Assembly (NCBI GenBank): GCA_021805775.1
Contig: JAJZED010000010.1
Coordinates: 40,590-104,589 of the forward strand
Length of the DNA: 64,000 bases
Source: a bacterium
GTDB lineage: Bacteria > Vulcanimicrobiota > Vulcanimicrobiia > Vulcanimicrobiales > Vulcanimicrobiaceae
Direction: 5' to 3'
Made by a program: the position numbers and the translations under genes. Shown one piece after another: positions 23,966 to 33,411 of this stretch; positions within the stretch are counted from its first letter, which is position 1; each line of letters starts with the position of its first letter. A model generated the notes under the pieces. The model was given only the letters and a program-made list of their open reading frames with translations. It was not told the DNA's origin and did no database searches.

Positions 23966-25126
23966 TTATAACCGGCCGAGGAAGCTCCGCGCGATAATAA
24001 TCTGTTGGATCTCCGAGGTGCCTTCGTAGATTTCCGTGATCTTTGCGTCGCGATAATAGCGCTCGACGGGAAACTCGGTGGTAAATCCGTAGCCGCCGTG
24101 AATTTGCAATGCTTCGGATGCATGCGTACGCGCGGCAGTCGAGGCGAAAAATTTCGCTTGGCTCGCGAGCGTCGGCGACGGCGTTCCGGCATCGGCAAGC
24201 GCGGCCGCCCGATAGACCAACAAACGTGCCGCCTCCAGATCGGTTGCCATGCGCGCAATCTTGAATGAGACGCCTTCGTAGGCACCGATCGGCTTCCCGA
24301 ACGCCATGCGTTCTTGCGCGAACTTCACCGACGCATCGAGACAAGCGGCGAGGATGCCGACCGCCTGTGCGGCGATGCCGATGCGTCCGCCTTGCAGCGC
24401 GGTCATAGCGCCGCCGAACCCTTCGCCCTCGCCGCCGAGCAGCGCTTCGGGGCCGACGTAAACGTCGTCGAACGCAAGATCGCAGGTGTTACTCGTGCGA
24501 ATTCCGAGTTTCTCCGTTTCGCGCTCGACGCTTACCCCCGGCGTCTTCGGATCGACGAGAAAGGCGCTCACGCCCTTCGGCCCGACGCCGCCGGTGCGAA
24601 ACATCGCCATCACTACGCCGGCGTGCGTACCGTTGGTGCACCATTGCTTGCGCCCGCGCAGCACGAAACCATCGCCGCGGCGCGTCGCCGTCGAGCGAAT
24701 GCCTCCGGCATCGGAGCCGGCATCGGATTCCGTCAGTGCAAAACCGGCAATCGTGTCGCCGCCGCTCAGGCGCGGAAGCCATTCTTGGCGTTGCAACTCG
24801 TTGCCGAGTTTTGCAATTGCGGCGCCGATCATCGCGTGAACCGAGAGCGTCACCGCACTCCCCGCATCGACGCGTGCGAGTTCTTCCACCGCCAGCGCGT
24901 ACGCCCCATAGCCCGCGCCCACGCCGCCGTATCGTTCGTCGACGAGCACGCCCATCAACCCGATCGCATCCATCTTCGTGTAGAGGCTGCGCGGAAAATA
25001 GTGCTCGCGATCCCAGGCGGCGATATGCGGAGCGATCTCTTTTTGCGCGAACTCGCGCGCGAGCGCGGCGATCTGCCGCTGCTCGTCGGTGATTTCAAAT
25101 CGTGCAGCGGCGGATCGATCGGTCAT
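23966..25126 (-). CDS. Acyl-CoA dehydrogenase
   Basis: This 386-residue FAD enzyme oxidises acyl-CoA to trans-2-enoyl-CoA. It shows the family signatures [40 protein letters not shown], and the C-terminal [31 protein letters not shown] with the catalytic Glu. The ATG at 25126 overlaps the stop of the upstream dehydrogenase as ATGA; a longer frame inside that gene is not relevant. It closes an operon with thiolase and 3-hydroxyacyl-CoA dehydrogenase. Short-chain (butyryl-CoA-like) substrates are likely, but the chain length cannot be read from the sequence. Confidence 0.94.
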   Translation of the reverse strand: MTDRSAAARFEITDEQRQIAALAREFAQKEIAPHIAAWDREHYFPRSLYTKMDAIGLMGVLVDERYGGVGAGYGAYALAVEELARVDAGSAVTLSVHAMIGAAIAKLGNELQRQEWLPRLSGGDTIAGFALTESDAGSDAGGIRSTATRRGDGFVLRGRKQWCTNGTHAGVVMAMFRTGGVGPKGVSAFLVDPKTPGVSVERETEKLGIRTSNTCDLAFDDVYVGPEALLGGEGEGFGGAMTALQGGRIGIAAQAVGILAACLDASVKFAQERMAFGKPIGAYEGVSFKIARMATDLEAARLLVYRAAALADAGTPSPTLASQAKFFASTAARTHASEALQIHGGYGFTTEFPVERYYRDAKITEIYEGTSEIQQIIIARSFLGRL

Positions 25127-25968
25127 GCGTAGGGATAAAACCCGCGGCCGCTCTTTTTCCCCAGCCAGCCGGCAGCGACGTATTGTTTGAGCAACGGACA
25201 AGGCCGATATTTCGAATCTCCGAAACCCTCGTGCAATACTTCCATAATCGCAAGACAGGTATCGAGGCCGATGAAATCGGCGAGTTGCAACGGCCCCATC
25301 GGGTGATTCATACCGAGCTTCATCACCGTATCGATCGCCTCGACGCTGCCGACGCCTTCAAAGAGCGCGTAGATCGCTTCGTTGATCATCGGCATGAGCA
25401 CGCGATTGGAGACGAAACCGGGAAAATCGCGAACCTCTACCGGCGTCTTTCCCATTTCGCGCGCAAGATTTTCGGTGAAATCGTACGTTGCTTGCGAGGT
25501 TGCGATGCCGCGGATAATTTCGACGAGCGCCATCACGGGAACCGGATTCATGAAGTGCATCCCGATAACGCGCTCGGGGCGTTTGGTCGCCGCACCCAAC
25601 GTGGTAATCGAGATCGATGAAGTATTCGAAGCGAGGATCGCGTTTGCCGGCGTGGCGGCATCGAGGCGCGCGAAGAGCGCGAGCTTCAGATCGAGCGCTT
25701 CGGTTGCCGCTTCGATCGCGAGATCGACATCGAGTGCGTCGATACGCGCCGTGCTCTCGATTCGTGCGACGACTGCGTCGCGGCCGGCGGCATCGATGCG
25801 GCCCTTCTCGACCGCGCGCGCGAGGTTTTTTTCGATGTTTGCAATTCCGCGAGCGATCAGTTCCTCGCTGCGGTCGTGCAAAAGCACCGTGTGGCCGCTC
25901 CGAGCGGCCACCTCCGCAATGCCGGCGCCCATCTGTCCGGCGCCGATGACGGCGATGCGTAACGGCAT
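25123..25968 (-). CDS. 3-hydroxybutyryl-CoA dehydrogenase
   Basis: This 281-residue NAD(P)-dependent enzyme has the Rossmann motif [18 protein letters not shown] at its N-terminus. It also has the family block [14 protein letters not shown] with the catalytic His, [14 protein letters not shown], and a C-terminal [19 protein letters not shown]. It converts 3-hydroxyacyl-CoA to 3-ketoacyl-CoA or the reverse. It sits 3 nt after thiolase and overlaps the acyl-CoA dehydrogenase gene, forming one transcription unit. No enoyl-CoA hydratase is in this cluster. Confidence 0.95.
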   Translation of the reverse strand: MPLRIAVIGAGQMGAGIAEVAARSGHTVLLHDRSEELIARGIANIEKNLARAVEKGRIDAAGRDAVVARIESTARIDALDVDLAIEAATEALDLKLALFARLDAATPANAILASNTSSISITTLGAATKRPERVIGMHFMNPVPVMALVEIIRGIATSQATYDFTENLAREMGKTPVEVRDFPGFVSNRVLMPMINEAIYALFEGVGSVEAIDTVMKLGMNHPMGPLQLADFIGLDTCLAIMEVLHEGFGDSKYRPCPLLKQYVAAGWLGKKSGRGFYPYA

Positions 25969-25971
25969 CGT

Positions 25972-27312
25972 TTAGTCGACGCGTACCAGAACGGCGTCGC
26001 CCTGCCCTCCGCCCGAGCAGATCGATGCGATTCCTAAGCCGCCGCCGCGTTTGCGTAACTGCGCGATAACCGTGCCGAGAATGCGCGCTCCCGAAGCGCC
26101 GATCGGGTGCCCCATCGCGATGGCGCCGCCACGAAGGTTGATCGTCGCCGGGTCGATTCCCAATCGATTTGCCGAGGTGAGCGCGACGCTCGCGAACGCT
26201 TCGTTAATCTCCCAAACGTGAATATCGCTCGCACGCATGCCGTGTTTTGCCAGCAGCGCTTGTGCGGCCATCGCCGGCGTCAATGCGATATACGGTGCGT
26301 CCCAAGCGACGGTTGCATGGTCGACCAGCGTCGCAAGCGCGGCGTGCCCGCGTTCGCGCGCGTAATCGGCGTGCGCGAGTACGAGCGCGGCGGCACCGTC
26401 GTTGACCCCCGGCGCGTTTCCGGCGGTAATCGTTCCGTCGCGTTCGAGCGGTTTGAGTTTTGCCATCGATTCTAAACTCGCGTCGGAGCGGACCGCCTCG
26501 TCGCGCTCGACGGCGTTAAACGGCACGTCGCCGGTGACGAACGGCGTGTATTTCTCGAAATCGAAAGTGAACTCGGCCGACGGATGATGATCGAAGGCAT
26601 TCATCGGCGCGCCGACGGTTGCGGGAATGCGTTCGCGCCCGCGGGCGGGCAGCGCGTCGCGCACGATGCGTCCCCGCGCTTTCGTCGCCACCTTCACCGG
26701 GATGAGTTCGTCGGCATAACCGCCGGCCTGCGCGGTTTCGTGCGCGCGGTGATGGCTTTCGTAAGCGAAAGCATCTTGCGCTTCGCGCGTGAGGCCGAGT
26801 TCGTTGGCGACTTTCGAACCCTGCGTCGCCATCGTCATACCGAAATAGCAATCCCATAACCCGTCGTGAATCATCGCATCGACGAGCGTTCCGTCGCCGA
26901 AACGATAGCCGCTGCGCGCTTCCTTCAATAGATAGGGCGCGTTGCTCATCGACTCCATGCCGCCGGCGGCCACCACGCGGTTCGCACCGCCGTTGATGAG
27001 GCGCATCGCATTGACGGCGGCGAGCATTCCCGAAGCGCAAACTTTGTTGACGGTTTCGGCGGTAACGGTCTTTGCGAGGCCGCTTTTGTAGAGTACCTGG
27101 CGCGCGGGATTCTGCCCGACGCCGGCTTGCAGCACCTCGCCGAAAATGACGTGTTCGATCTCGCTGGGGTCGAGCCCGGCGCGTTCGAGCGCGCCGACGA
27201 GCGCGGCGGCGCCCAGCGAAGTTGCAGGAAGCGGCGAGAGAGCGCCGCCGAGTTTACCGAACGGAGTGCGCGCGTGGCCGAGGACGACAGTTGATGATTG
27301 CATGGATCCCAT
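25972..27312 (-). CDS. Acetyl-CoA acetyltransferase (thiolase) with an internal insertion
   Basis: The 446-residue enzyme has all thiolase active-site blocks: NKVCASGM (Cys92), NEAFA, GGAIAMGHPIGASGAR and CSGGGQGDA. It is about 50 residues longer than usual. The extra part lies in the cap region around residues 205-270 (ATKARGRIVRDALPARG to VTGDVPFNAVERDEA). A strong GGAGG lies 6 nt before the ATG at 27312, so that start is preferred over the ATG at 27303. It is the first gene of the thiolase-hydroxyacyl-CoA dehydrogenase-acyl-CoA dehydrogenase operon. Confidence 0.94.
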   Translation of the reverse strand: MGSMQSSTVVLGHARTPFGKLGGALSPLPATSLGAAALVGALERAGLDPSEIEHVIFGEVLQAGVGQNPARQVLYKSGLAKTVTAETVNKVCASGMLAAVNAMRLINGGANRVVAAGGMESMSNAPYLLKEARSGYRFGDGTLVDAMIHDGLWDCYFGMTMATQGSKVANELGLTREAQDAFAYESHHRAHETAQAGGYADELIPVKVATKARGRIVRDALPARGRERIPATVGAPMNAFDHHPSAEFTFDFEKYTPFVTGDVPFNAVERDEAVRSDASLESMAKLKPLERDGTITAGNAPGVNDGAAALVLAHADYARERGHAALATLVDHATVAWDAPYIALTPAMAAQALLAKHGMRASDIHVWEINEAFASVALTSANRLGIDPATINLRGGAIAMGHPIGASGARILGTVIAQLRKRGGGLGIASICSGGGQGDAVLVRVD

Positions 27313-27355
27313 AACCCGCCTCCGCTTCGAGCGGAGGCTCCGCCGAACCTCGCGT

Positions 27356-27958
27356 CTAGCGGTGCAGGAGCCCCTTGCCTACCAATATCGCAAGCATCAC
27401 CAGAAACGTTACAAAGGTCCGCGTTTCGGCGCGCGCGATGACGCTGCCGTCCCACGTGCCGGTCGGTTCGGGTGCCGAAGCTAGGCGCGGCACGATGCGA
27501 GGAACGCGCTTACAATAGCGAGCGAATGCGTCGCCGAAGGTAGAATGCAAGAATCGCTCTTCGTGCGGAACGATGATTCCATAGACGACGAGCATCCACA
27601 GGAGCGAGCCGAGCACGAGCAGGAGCCGTATCGTCGGTGAATTTCCGCCGGTAAACGCGAGCGCAAAACCAAGTGCGGTGATGAAGTTGCCGACGTAGAG
27701 CGGATTGCGCACGTGCGCGTACGGCCCCGCCGTCACGAGTTGCGGCGCTTCGACGTGGTCGCCTCGCGTGGTTACTCCGGAGTAACCGACCGCCCACATG
27801 CGCAGCAATTCGCCGATTACCGCGATCGGAATGCCGATCAGCGCGGCGCGCAGCGTCGGCACGCCGAAAAACACGAGCGCGAGCGCCGGCAGAGCGAGCA
27901 ACGCGCCGCGGTTTTTAAAGAAGAACGCGTCGAGTGAAGAGGGGGCGGAAGCATCCAT
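27356..27958 (-). CDS. Isoprenylcysteine carboxyl methyltransferase-like membrane protein
   Basis: The 200-residue protein (ATG at 27958) has about five hydrophobic segments and the C-terminal signature of the ICMT/PEMT methyltransferase superfamily: LVTAGPYAHVRNPLYVGNFI followed by PHEERFLHSTFGDAFARYCKRVPR. Bacterial members probably methylate lipids or small hydrophobic molecules with SAM. The substrate here is unknown. The frame stays open for 34 codons upstream, but that part lies in a MITE-like element, so it is probably not translated. No good ribosome binding site is visible before 27958. Confidence 0.75.
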   Translation of the reverse strand: MDASAPSSLDAFFFKNRGALLALPALALVFFGVPTLRAALIGIPIAVIGELLRMWAVGYSGVTTRGDHVEAPQLVTAGPYAHVRNPLYVGNFITALGFALAFTGGNSPTIRLLLVLGSLLWMLVVYGIIVPHEERFLHSTFGDAFARYCKRVPRIVPRLASAPEPTGTWDGSVIARAETRTFVTFLVMLAILVGKGLLHR

Positions 27959-27969
27959 CGCCGCAGCCG

Positions 27970-28137
27970 TTAGCAGGTTGCGGAAAAAGTCCTGTGCGGC
28001 AATCGCATCGCGATTTTTGGCCGCTTTCGAGGAGCGAGGAGTGCCGAATGACCTCGTCATTTGAGCGACGAGCGACGACGAAAGCGGTTAAAAGCGGAGC
28101 GCGAGAGAGCTGCGGGGCTTTCCCCGCAACCTGCTAA
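27970..28137. mobile_element. MITE-like element with TTAGCAGGTTGCGG inverted ends
   Basis: The 168-bp segment begins and ends with a perfect 14-bp inverted repeat (TTAGCAGGTTGCGG). The match continues imperfectly for about ten more bases. A second, inner inverted pair (CCGCTTTCG at about 28020 and CGAAAGCGG at about 28080) makes the element foldable. It encodes no transposase. I see no convincing target-site duplication. It separates the ICMT-like gene from a small hypothetical gene and supplies the latter's stop codon. Confidence 0.6.
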
Positions 28138-28547
28138 GGCTCCCGAGCGATCTCTCCCGCTACGATCCGTGCGCGAACGGCGGCGAGCGTCGCGCGCAGC
28201 AGTTGCGGCACCGCCGCGCGCTGCGCCGAAGCGCCGCTCTCCGGGCGACAGGCCGGCGGGGGCAGCGGCGCGCGCTCGTTTTCGCGCTCTTCGCGAACTT
28301 CGATGGGAACGCGGGCGGCGAGAATGAGCTCGCGCAGAAGATCGCGCAGCGGCCATGCCGTCGCGCTACACGCATCGGGCCCGTCGCCGTCGGCGACGAC
28401 ATCGTAGGTGCGATCGAGCCGCTCGACGACGAGCAACGGCGGCGCGCCTTCGGCGACCCTGGCGATACCGAGCAACGCCGCTGCAAGCGGATGCGTGGGA
28501 TCGCGCTCGAGCAGCGACGGTAACGCAACGTGTCCCTCGGCGAGCAT
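28134..28547 (-). CDS. Hypothetical protein, possibly truncated by a MITE-like element
   Basis: This 137-residue frame runs from the ATG at 28547. The first half has a balanced composition (HPLAAALLGIARVAEGAPPLLVVERLDRTYDVV) and the second half is rich in Ala, Arg and Pro. I recognise no family. Its TAG stop is formed by the terminal repeat of the MITE-like element, so the natural C-terminus may have been lost. It is divergent from rsmI with 51 bp between the starts. Ribosome binding site evidence is weak. Confidence 0.45.
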   Translation of the reverse strand: MLAEGHVALPSLLERDPTHPLAAALLGIARVAEGAPPLLVVERLDRTYDVVADGDGPDACSATAWPLRDLLRELILAARVPIEVREERENERAPLPPPACRPESGASAQRAAVPQLLRATLAAVRARIVAGEIAREP

Positions 28548-28598
28548 TATGCCGCTTCCACGCACGGAGGAATCCGCTCGATACCGAATGCTGCGCCC

Positions 28599-29447
28599 AT
28601 GCCGCTGATCTTCGTAGCAACGCCGCTGGGGAACCTGCGCGATATCACGCTGCGTTCGCTCGACGCCTTGCGCGAAGCCGATCTTATCGTCGCGGAGGAT
28701 ACCCGCGTCGCGCGCAGGCTCCTCAGCGCGCTCGAACTCCCCGGCCGCGAACTGGCGAGCTATCGCGAACAGAATGCCGCAACGGCGACCGCCGGCATCC
28801 TCGAACGAGCGCGCGCGCAGAACGTGGTGGTGGTCAGCGATGCCGGAACGCCGGGCATCTCCGACCCGGGCAGCGAGTTGGTGGCGCAGGCGCGAGCGCT
28901 CGGAATCGCGATCGACGCACTCCCCGGGCCGAGCGCGGCGATCGGCGTCGCCCTTCTCTCGGGCTTCGATTTGCAGCGCTTTACGTTCGAGGGTTTTCCT
29001 CCGCGAAGCACGAGCGCACGGTGCGCGGCCTTCGAGCGCGCGCTCGCCGGCGGCTGCACGACGCTCTGGTACGAGAGCCCGAAACGCATCCTCGCGACGC
29101 TACGCGCTATCGAGAGCGTCGCCCCCACCGCGCGCTTGTTTCTGCTTCGCGAGTACACCAAACGCTTCGAGCAGCAGATCCTTGGGAGCCCCGCGGAGGT
29201 CGCGCGCGCACTCCCCGATCCTCCGCGGGGCGAGATCGCTTTTGCGCTCGAAGCCGCGCCCCCGCAGGAGGCAACGCCTCCGAGCCGCGCCGAGATCGAC
29301 ACCGCTATCGAAGCGGCACTTGCAGCCGGAGAGCGCGTTTCTGCGATCGCGCGACGCCTCGCGGCGGCCGGGGCCGGCGAGCGTTCGGAGCTCTACGCTC
29401 GGATCTCTGCACGGAAAGCCGACGTCGAAGGGCGAAGCACGGACTAG
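28599..29447 (+). CDS. rsmI: 16S rRNA (cytidine-1402 2'-O) methyltransferase
   Basis: The 282-residue SAM enzyme modifies C1402 in the decoding centre of 16S rRNA. It begins MPLIFVATPLGNLRDITLRSLDAL and carries VAEDTRVARRLLSAL, VVSDAGTPGISDPGSELV, and the domain end FEGFPPR. The tetrapyrrole-methylase fold is typical. I chose the ATG at 28599 from homologue length; a frame open from 28530 lacks conserved residues. The stop TAG directly touches the metG start, so the two are probably co-translated. Confidence 0.95.
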   Translation: MPLIFVATPLGNLRDITLRSLDALREADLIVAEDTRVARRLLSALELPGRELASYREQNAATATAGILERARAQNVVVVSDAGTPGISDPGSELVAQARALGIAIDALPGPSAAIGVALLSGFDLQRFTFEGFPPRSTSARCAAFERALAGGCTTLWYESPKRILATLRAIESVAPTARLFLLREYTKRFEQQILGSPAEVARALPDPPRGEIAFALEAAPPQEATPPSRAEIDTAIEAALAAGERVSAIARRLAAAGAGERSELYARISARKADVEGRSTD

Positions 29448-30983
29448 ATGAAGCGCCCGTTTTACGTCACCACGCCGATATATTATATCTCCGGCAATCC
29501 GCATATCGGCCACGCCTACACGACGGCGGTCGCCGACGTGCTCGCTCGAGCGGCACGCACCGAGGGCGAGGCGTTCTTCCTCACCGGAACCGACGAACAC
29601 GGACAGAAGGTCGCCAACGCCGCCGCGGCAGCGGGAAGATCGCCGCAAGATTGGTGCGATGCGCTCGTACCGCGCTGGCAAGAACTCTTCGCCGCGTTCC
29701 ACATTTCGTACGACGATTTTATTCGCACGACGCAGCCCCGCCACGAGCGCGTGGTGCAACGCGTTTTCGAACGATTGCGCGAGAGCGGCGATATCTATCT
29801 CGGCACCTACGAGGGCTGGTATTGCATCGAGGACGAGACGTTCTGGCTCGAGGCGAAACTCGTCGACGGGAAGTGCCCGACCTGCGGGCGCACCGTTACG
29901 TGGCTCTCTGAAAAGGATTGGTTTTTTCGGCTTTCGGCGTACCGCGACCGCCTTCTCGAGTACTATCGCGCGAACCCCAACTGGTTGCGCCCGAAGAGCG
30001 TCTATAACGAAATGCTCTCGCTGCTCGAAGAAGGGCTCGACGATTTTTCCATCTCGCGCACGAATTTCGATTGGGGAATCGAGATTCCGGGCGGCGGCGG
30101 CGTCATTTATGTCTGGTTCGATGCGTTGCTGAATTATATCTCCGCACTCGATTACGGAACTCCGGGCGCTCCATTCGAACGGTTCTGGCCGGCGAGCGTT
30201 CAACTGATCGGCAAAGAAATCGCACGTTTTCATACCATCATTTGGCCGGCGGTGCTGTGGGCGCTCGGCGAAAAAGCGCCGGAACTCGTTTTCGCACACG
30301 GCTGGATAACCGTCGACGGTCGCAAGATGGGAAAATCGATGGGCAACGCCACCGATCCATTCGCGCTTGCCGAGCGATTCGGCGCCGACACGCTCCGCTA
30401 TTTTTTATTGCGCGAAGCGCCCTTCGGCAGCGATTTCTCTTACTCGGAAGAAAAAATTATCGCGCGTAACAACGACGATCTTGGAAACGACCTGGGAAAT
30501 CTCGTGCGCCGTTCGTTGGCGATGCTGACGAAATACTGCGACGGAATCGTCCCGCCTGCCGGCGAGCCTTTCATCGGCGCCGCGCTCGAACAGATTCCGA
30601 ACCGCGTCGCGGATGCGATCTTCGACCTGCGCTTTCGCGACGCGCTCGAAACGATCTGGCAAGTCGTCACGGCGCTCAATCGGAGTATCGACGAACGCAA
30701 GCCGTGGGAGCTCTGGAAGCGGCGCGACGACCCGGCGGCAAAAGCTTCGCTCGACGCATTGATGTACGAACTCTGCGAAGGGCTGCGGTGGTTGGCGAGC
30801 TTGCTCGCGCCGTTCATGCCCGAGAAAGCCGCCGAGATCGCTCGCCAACTTGGGCTCGCCGAAGGCGTACACGAACTCGAACTTCGCGCATTGCGCTGGG
30901 GCGCGCTCGCCGCCGGGACGCGCAGCGCACCCGGCGCGGTGCTCTTCGCGCGAATCGAGGTCGCCGAAGCATCCTCGGCATGA
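29448..30983 (+). CDS. metG: Methionyl-tRNA synthetase
   Basis: The 511-residue class I synthetase has the HIGH motif as PHIGHAYT (about residues 18-25) and the KMSKS motif as KMGKSMGN. A short knuckle CPTCG follows residue 140; a second CxxC pair is absent, so the zinc knuckle appears to be of the one-pair type. The C-terminal dimerisation (EMAP-like) domain is missing, as in the shorter MetG forms. The gene lies in the common rsmI-metG-tatD neighbourhood, with a GGDEF gene inserted before tatD. Confidence 0.97.
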   Translation: MKRPFYVTTPIYYISGNPHIGHAYTTAVADVLARAARTEGEAFFLTGTDEHGQKVANAAAAAGRSPQDWCDALVPRWQELFAAFHISYDDFIRTTQPRHERVVQRVFERLRESGDIYLGTYEGWYCIEDETFWLEAKLVDGKCPTCGRTVTWLSEKDWFFRLSAYRDRLLEYYRANPNWLRPKSVYNEMLSLLEEGLDDFSISRTNFDWGIEIPGGGGVIYVWFDALLNYISALDYGTPGAPFERFWPASVQLIGKEIARFHTIIWPAVLWALGEKAPELVFAHGWITVDGRKMGKSMGNATDPFALAERFGADTLRYFLLREAPFGSDFSYSEEKIIARNNDDLGNDLGNLVRRSLAMLTKYCDGIVPPAGEPFIGAALEQIPNRVADAIFDLRFRDALETIWQVVTALNRSIDERKPWELWKRRDDPAAKASLDALMYELCEGLRWLASLLAPFMPEKAAEIARQLGLAEGVHELELRALRWGALAAGTRSAPGAVLFARIEVAEASSA

Positions 30984-32629
30984 ACGCATTCGATCGCACT
31001 CGCCTCTATCGCACGGCGATCTTCGCCCCGGGCGCGATCGGTCTCGTCGCTTTTATTGCCGCAATCGTGCGTAGCCCCGTTCGCTGGTCCTTCTCCGACA
31101 CGCTCCTCGCTTTCTTCGCACTCGCAGGCACGCTCGCCGTCGCCTTCTTTGCCACCTCGCTGCCCCGTTTGCGTTCGCGCCGCATCGCTTTCGGAGCGGA
31201 GGGCTACGTGCTCGACGTCCCGATTCTCGCGCCGCTACTGCTCGTCTCGTTTAACGGCGGGGCGATCGCAGCGTTCGCCGCGTTCTTCGGTTATTCGCTC
31301 GCGGCATACGTTCGCCGCGAGGAACTCGGTTTCGATATTCTTCGCCACGGAGTCGGGCGCGCGACCCTGCTGCTTCTCGTAGCAGCATTCGTTCCGGCGC
31401 ACGCATTGCTTTCGTGGAATTTTTTCCGATTTAGCGCGACCGTGTTAACCGTCGCAGCAGCCTACGAACTTTTCTTCGCGGCGCCGTTACTGGCAATCGC
31501 GCGTAACGTCTCGGTCCGGCATACGATCGTACGTTTCGCGCGCACGCGCGGCCTTTGGCTCTCGTTAGCGACGGTGACGCTCTGGGCAACCGTCGACCGC
31601 TGGGGATTTCTTTCCGGCGGTGCGGCGCTCGGCGTCGCGCTCTGGCTGCCGCTGCCTTACTTCGCGTGGTTACACTGGAATAACGACCGTCTCAGCGCCG
31701 AACTCACGCGTCTCAAGCTCGTGCGCGAAGCGGTCGCCGCGATGTTGGCCGCGCGGGATCCGCTACCGCAAATGCGGAGCATTCTCGGTTCGTTACGCCG
31801 AGCGCTCGTCGACGAAACGCTCGAAATCGTTACCCGCACCGAGAACAAGAAAAAATGGCGCACTGTCGCGAGCCTGGGCCCGACGATCGGCGAGGATGCC
31901 GCAGCTCTACGGGCGCGTCTCCTCGCACGGCTTCCGTTTGCGGAACGCGAAAGCGCGAAAGCGAGCGTCGGTGCGGTGACGATCTCGGTCTACGCCATTC
32001 GCGCGGGCGAGGCGTTGGCCGGCGCCTTACTCGTCCATCGCAAGCGCGACGACCTTAGCGCGCGCGAACACCAGCAGTTCTATCAAGCGGCGCGCGAACT
32101 AGCCCCGCTGCTCGTCGATCTTCAGAGCATCTCCGAAGCTCACAATGCGGCGAACACCGATCCGCTCACCGGCGTCTTCAATCGCCGTGCGATTCTCGAA
32201 CGCTTAAATGCGCTCGTCGACGACGCGCGCCGCGGCGCCGTCCTCATGCTCGATATCGATCGATTCAAGAGCATCAACGACCGTTTGGGGCACGCGGCAG
32301 GCGATGGAGTGTTGCGCCGAGTCGCCGATGAAATTCGCGCCGCGTTGCGCCTCGAGGATGCTTTGGGGCGCATCGGGGGGGAAGAGTTTCTCGTCGTTAT
32401 GCCGGAAGCAACTCGTGAGATAGCCGTCGCAATCGGCGAGCGAGTGCGCGCCGGCGTCGAACTTTCCAACGTTAGTGCGGAGCAGCCGATGGTAACGATC
32501 AGTATCGGGGTCGCGACCGTACGCGGACACGACCGCCCCGCAGAGTTGCTCGCGCGCGCCGACCGCGCCCTCTACGAAGCGAAGCGGCTCGGCCGAAATC
32601 GGTTGGTCGAAGAAGAGCAGAGCGCGTGA
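30980..32629 (+). CDS. Membrane-bound diguanylate cyclase (GGDEF)
   Basis: The 549-residue protein has six to eight N-terminal membrane segments (about 1-230), a connecting region resembling a degenerate GAF domain (about 240-380), and a C-terminal GGDEF domain starting DPLTGVFNRRAIL. The active-site motif is GGEEF (466-470) and the inhibitory I-site RLED lies five residues before it (457-460), so feedback-controlled c-di-GMP synthesis is expected. The ATG overlaps the metG stop (ATGA) and its own stop overlaps tatD (GTGA). This ties a signalling enzyme to a housekeeping operon. The PilZ protein at 6562 is a possible effector. Confidence 0.93.
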   Translation: MNAFDRTRLYRTAIFAPGAIGLVAFIAAIVRSPVRWSFSDTLLAFFALAGTLAVAFFATSLPRLRSRRIAFGAEGYVLDVPILAPLLLVSFNGGAIAAFAAFFGYSLAAYVRREELGFDILRHGVGRATLLLLVAAFVPAHALLSWNFFRFSATVLTVAAAYELFFAAPLLAIARNVSVRHTIVRFARTRGLWLSLATVTLWATVDRWGFLSGGAALGVALWLPLPYFAWLHWNNDRLSAELTRLKLVREAVAAMLAARDPLPQMRSILGSLRRALVDETLEIVTRTENKKKWRTVASLGPTIGEDAAALRARLLARLPFAERESAKASVGAVTISVYAIRAGEALAGALLVHRKRDDLSAREHQQFYQAARELAPLLVDLQSISEAHNAANTDPLTGVFNRRAILERLNALVDDARRGAVLMLDIDRFKSINDRLGHAAGDGVLRRVADEIRAALRLEDALGRIGGEEFLVVMPEATREIAVAIGERVRAGVELSNVSAEQPMVTISIGVATVRGHDRPAELLARADRALYEAKRLGRNRLVEEEQSA

Positions 32630-33411
32630 TCGATACGCACGCGCACGTGCACGATGCAAAATTCGACGAGGACCGCGCGGAAACGATTCGCCGCGCGCGT
32701 GAAGCCGGTATCGATGCGTTGATTACCGTCGGCTGCGATATCGCCGATAGCAAACGCGCGCTCGAATGCGCGCGTACCTTCGGCTTGCGCGCGAGTATCG
32801 GCATCCACCCCCACGAAGCGATCGGCGCACCGGAACGCATCGATCTTGCGTTCGACGAGCTATTCGATCCCGCCGTACACGTTGCGGTCGGCGAGATCGG
32901 GCTCGACTACTATTACGATAATAGCCCTCGCGACGTGCAACGAAAAGTACTGCGCGAGCAGCTCGCCTATGCGGCGGGGCGAAAACTGCCGACGATCTTT
33001 CACCAGCGCGATGCATTCGACGATTTTGTAGCCGAACTACGTGCGGGGTTCGATCGCTCCCTCGGCGGCGTCGTACACTGCTTCACCGGCGATGCGACGC
33101 AAGCGCGGCTGCTCGTCGAAGAATTCGGCCTGCTTTTGGGTATCGGCGGAGTCTTGACGTTTAAGAGTGCCGAATCGCTGCGCGAAGCGGTGCGAACGGT
33201 CGGCCTCGACGCGCTCATTTTAGAGACCGATTGCCCCTATCTCGCCCCCGTGCCGATGCGCGGACGACGCAACGAACCGGCGTACCTCGCCTATACCGCA
33301 GCACGTCTCGCCGAGCTGCTCGGGATCTCGCGCGACGAAGTTTCGGCACGTACCGACGCCAACGCGCTCGCGCTTTTTCCCGGGCTCTCAGCCGTCGACC
33401 GCGGGTGTTGA
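32626..33411 (+). CDS. tatD: TatD family metal-dependent DNase
   Basis: This 261-residue TIM-barrel hydrolase starts with GTG overlapping the GGDEF stop. Metal ligands are visible: DTHAHVHD at the N-terminus, GEIGLDYYYD, IFHQRDAF, VHCFTGD, and LETDCPYLAP. Family members are 3'-5' exonucleases or deoxyribonucleases linked to DNA repair. The 3' end overlaps the antisense PLD-like frame by 121 bp. It closes the rsmI-metG-GGDEF-tatD run. Confidence 0.94.
   Translation: MIDTHAHVHDAKFDEDRAETIRRAREAGIDALITVGCDIADSKRALECARTFGLRASIGIHPHEAIGAPERIDLAFDELFDPAVHVAVGEIGLDYYYDNSPRDVQRKVLREQLAYAAGRKLPTIFHQRDAFDDFVAELRAGFDRSLGGVVHCFTGDATQARLLVEEFGLLLGIGGVLTFKSAESLREAVRTVGLDALILETDCPYLAPVPMRGRRNEPAYLAYTAARLAELLGISRDEVSARTDANALALFPGLSAVDRGC

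Noticed and set aside
27959..28060. N-terminal extension of the ICMT-like protein (MTRSFGTPRSSKAAKN...)
   Set aside because: The extension is encoded within the MITE-like element and adds no membrane or catalytic feature.
29100..30299. Minus-strand frame of 399 codons inside rsmI and metG
   Set aside because: Antisense to two housekeeping genes with intact motifs.
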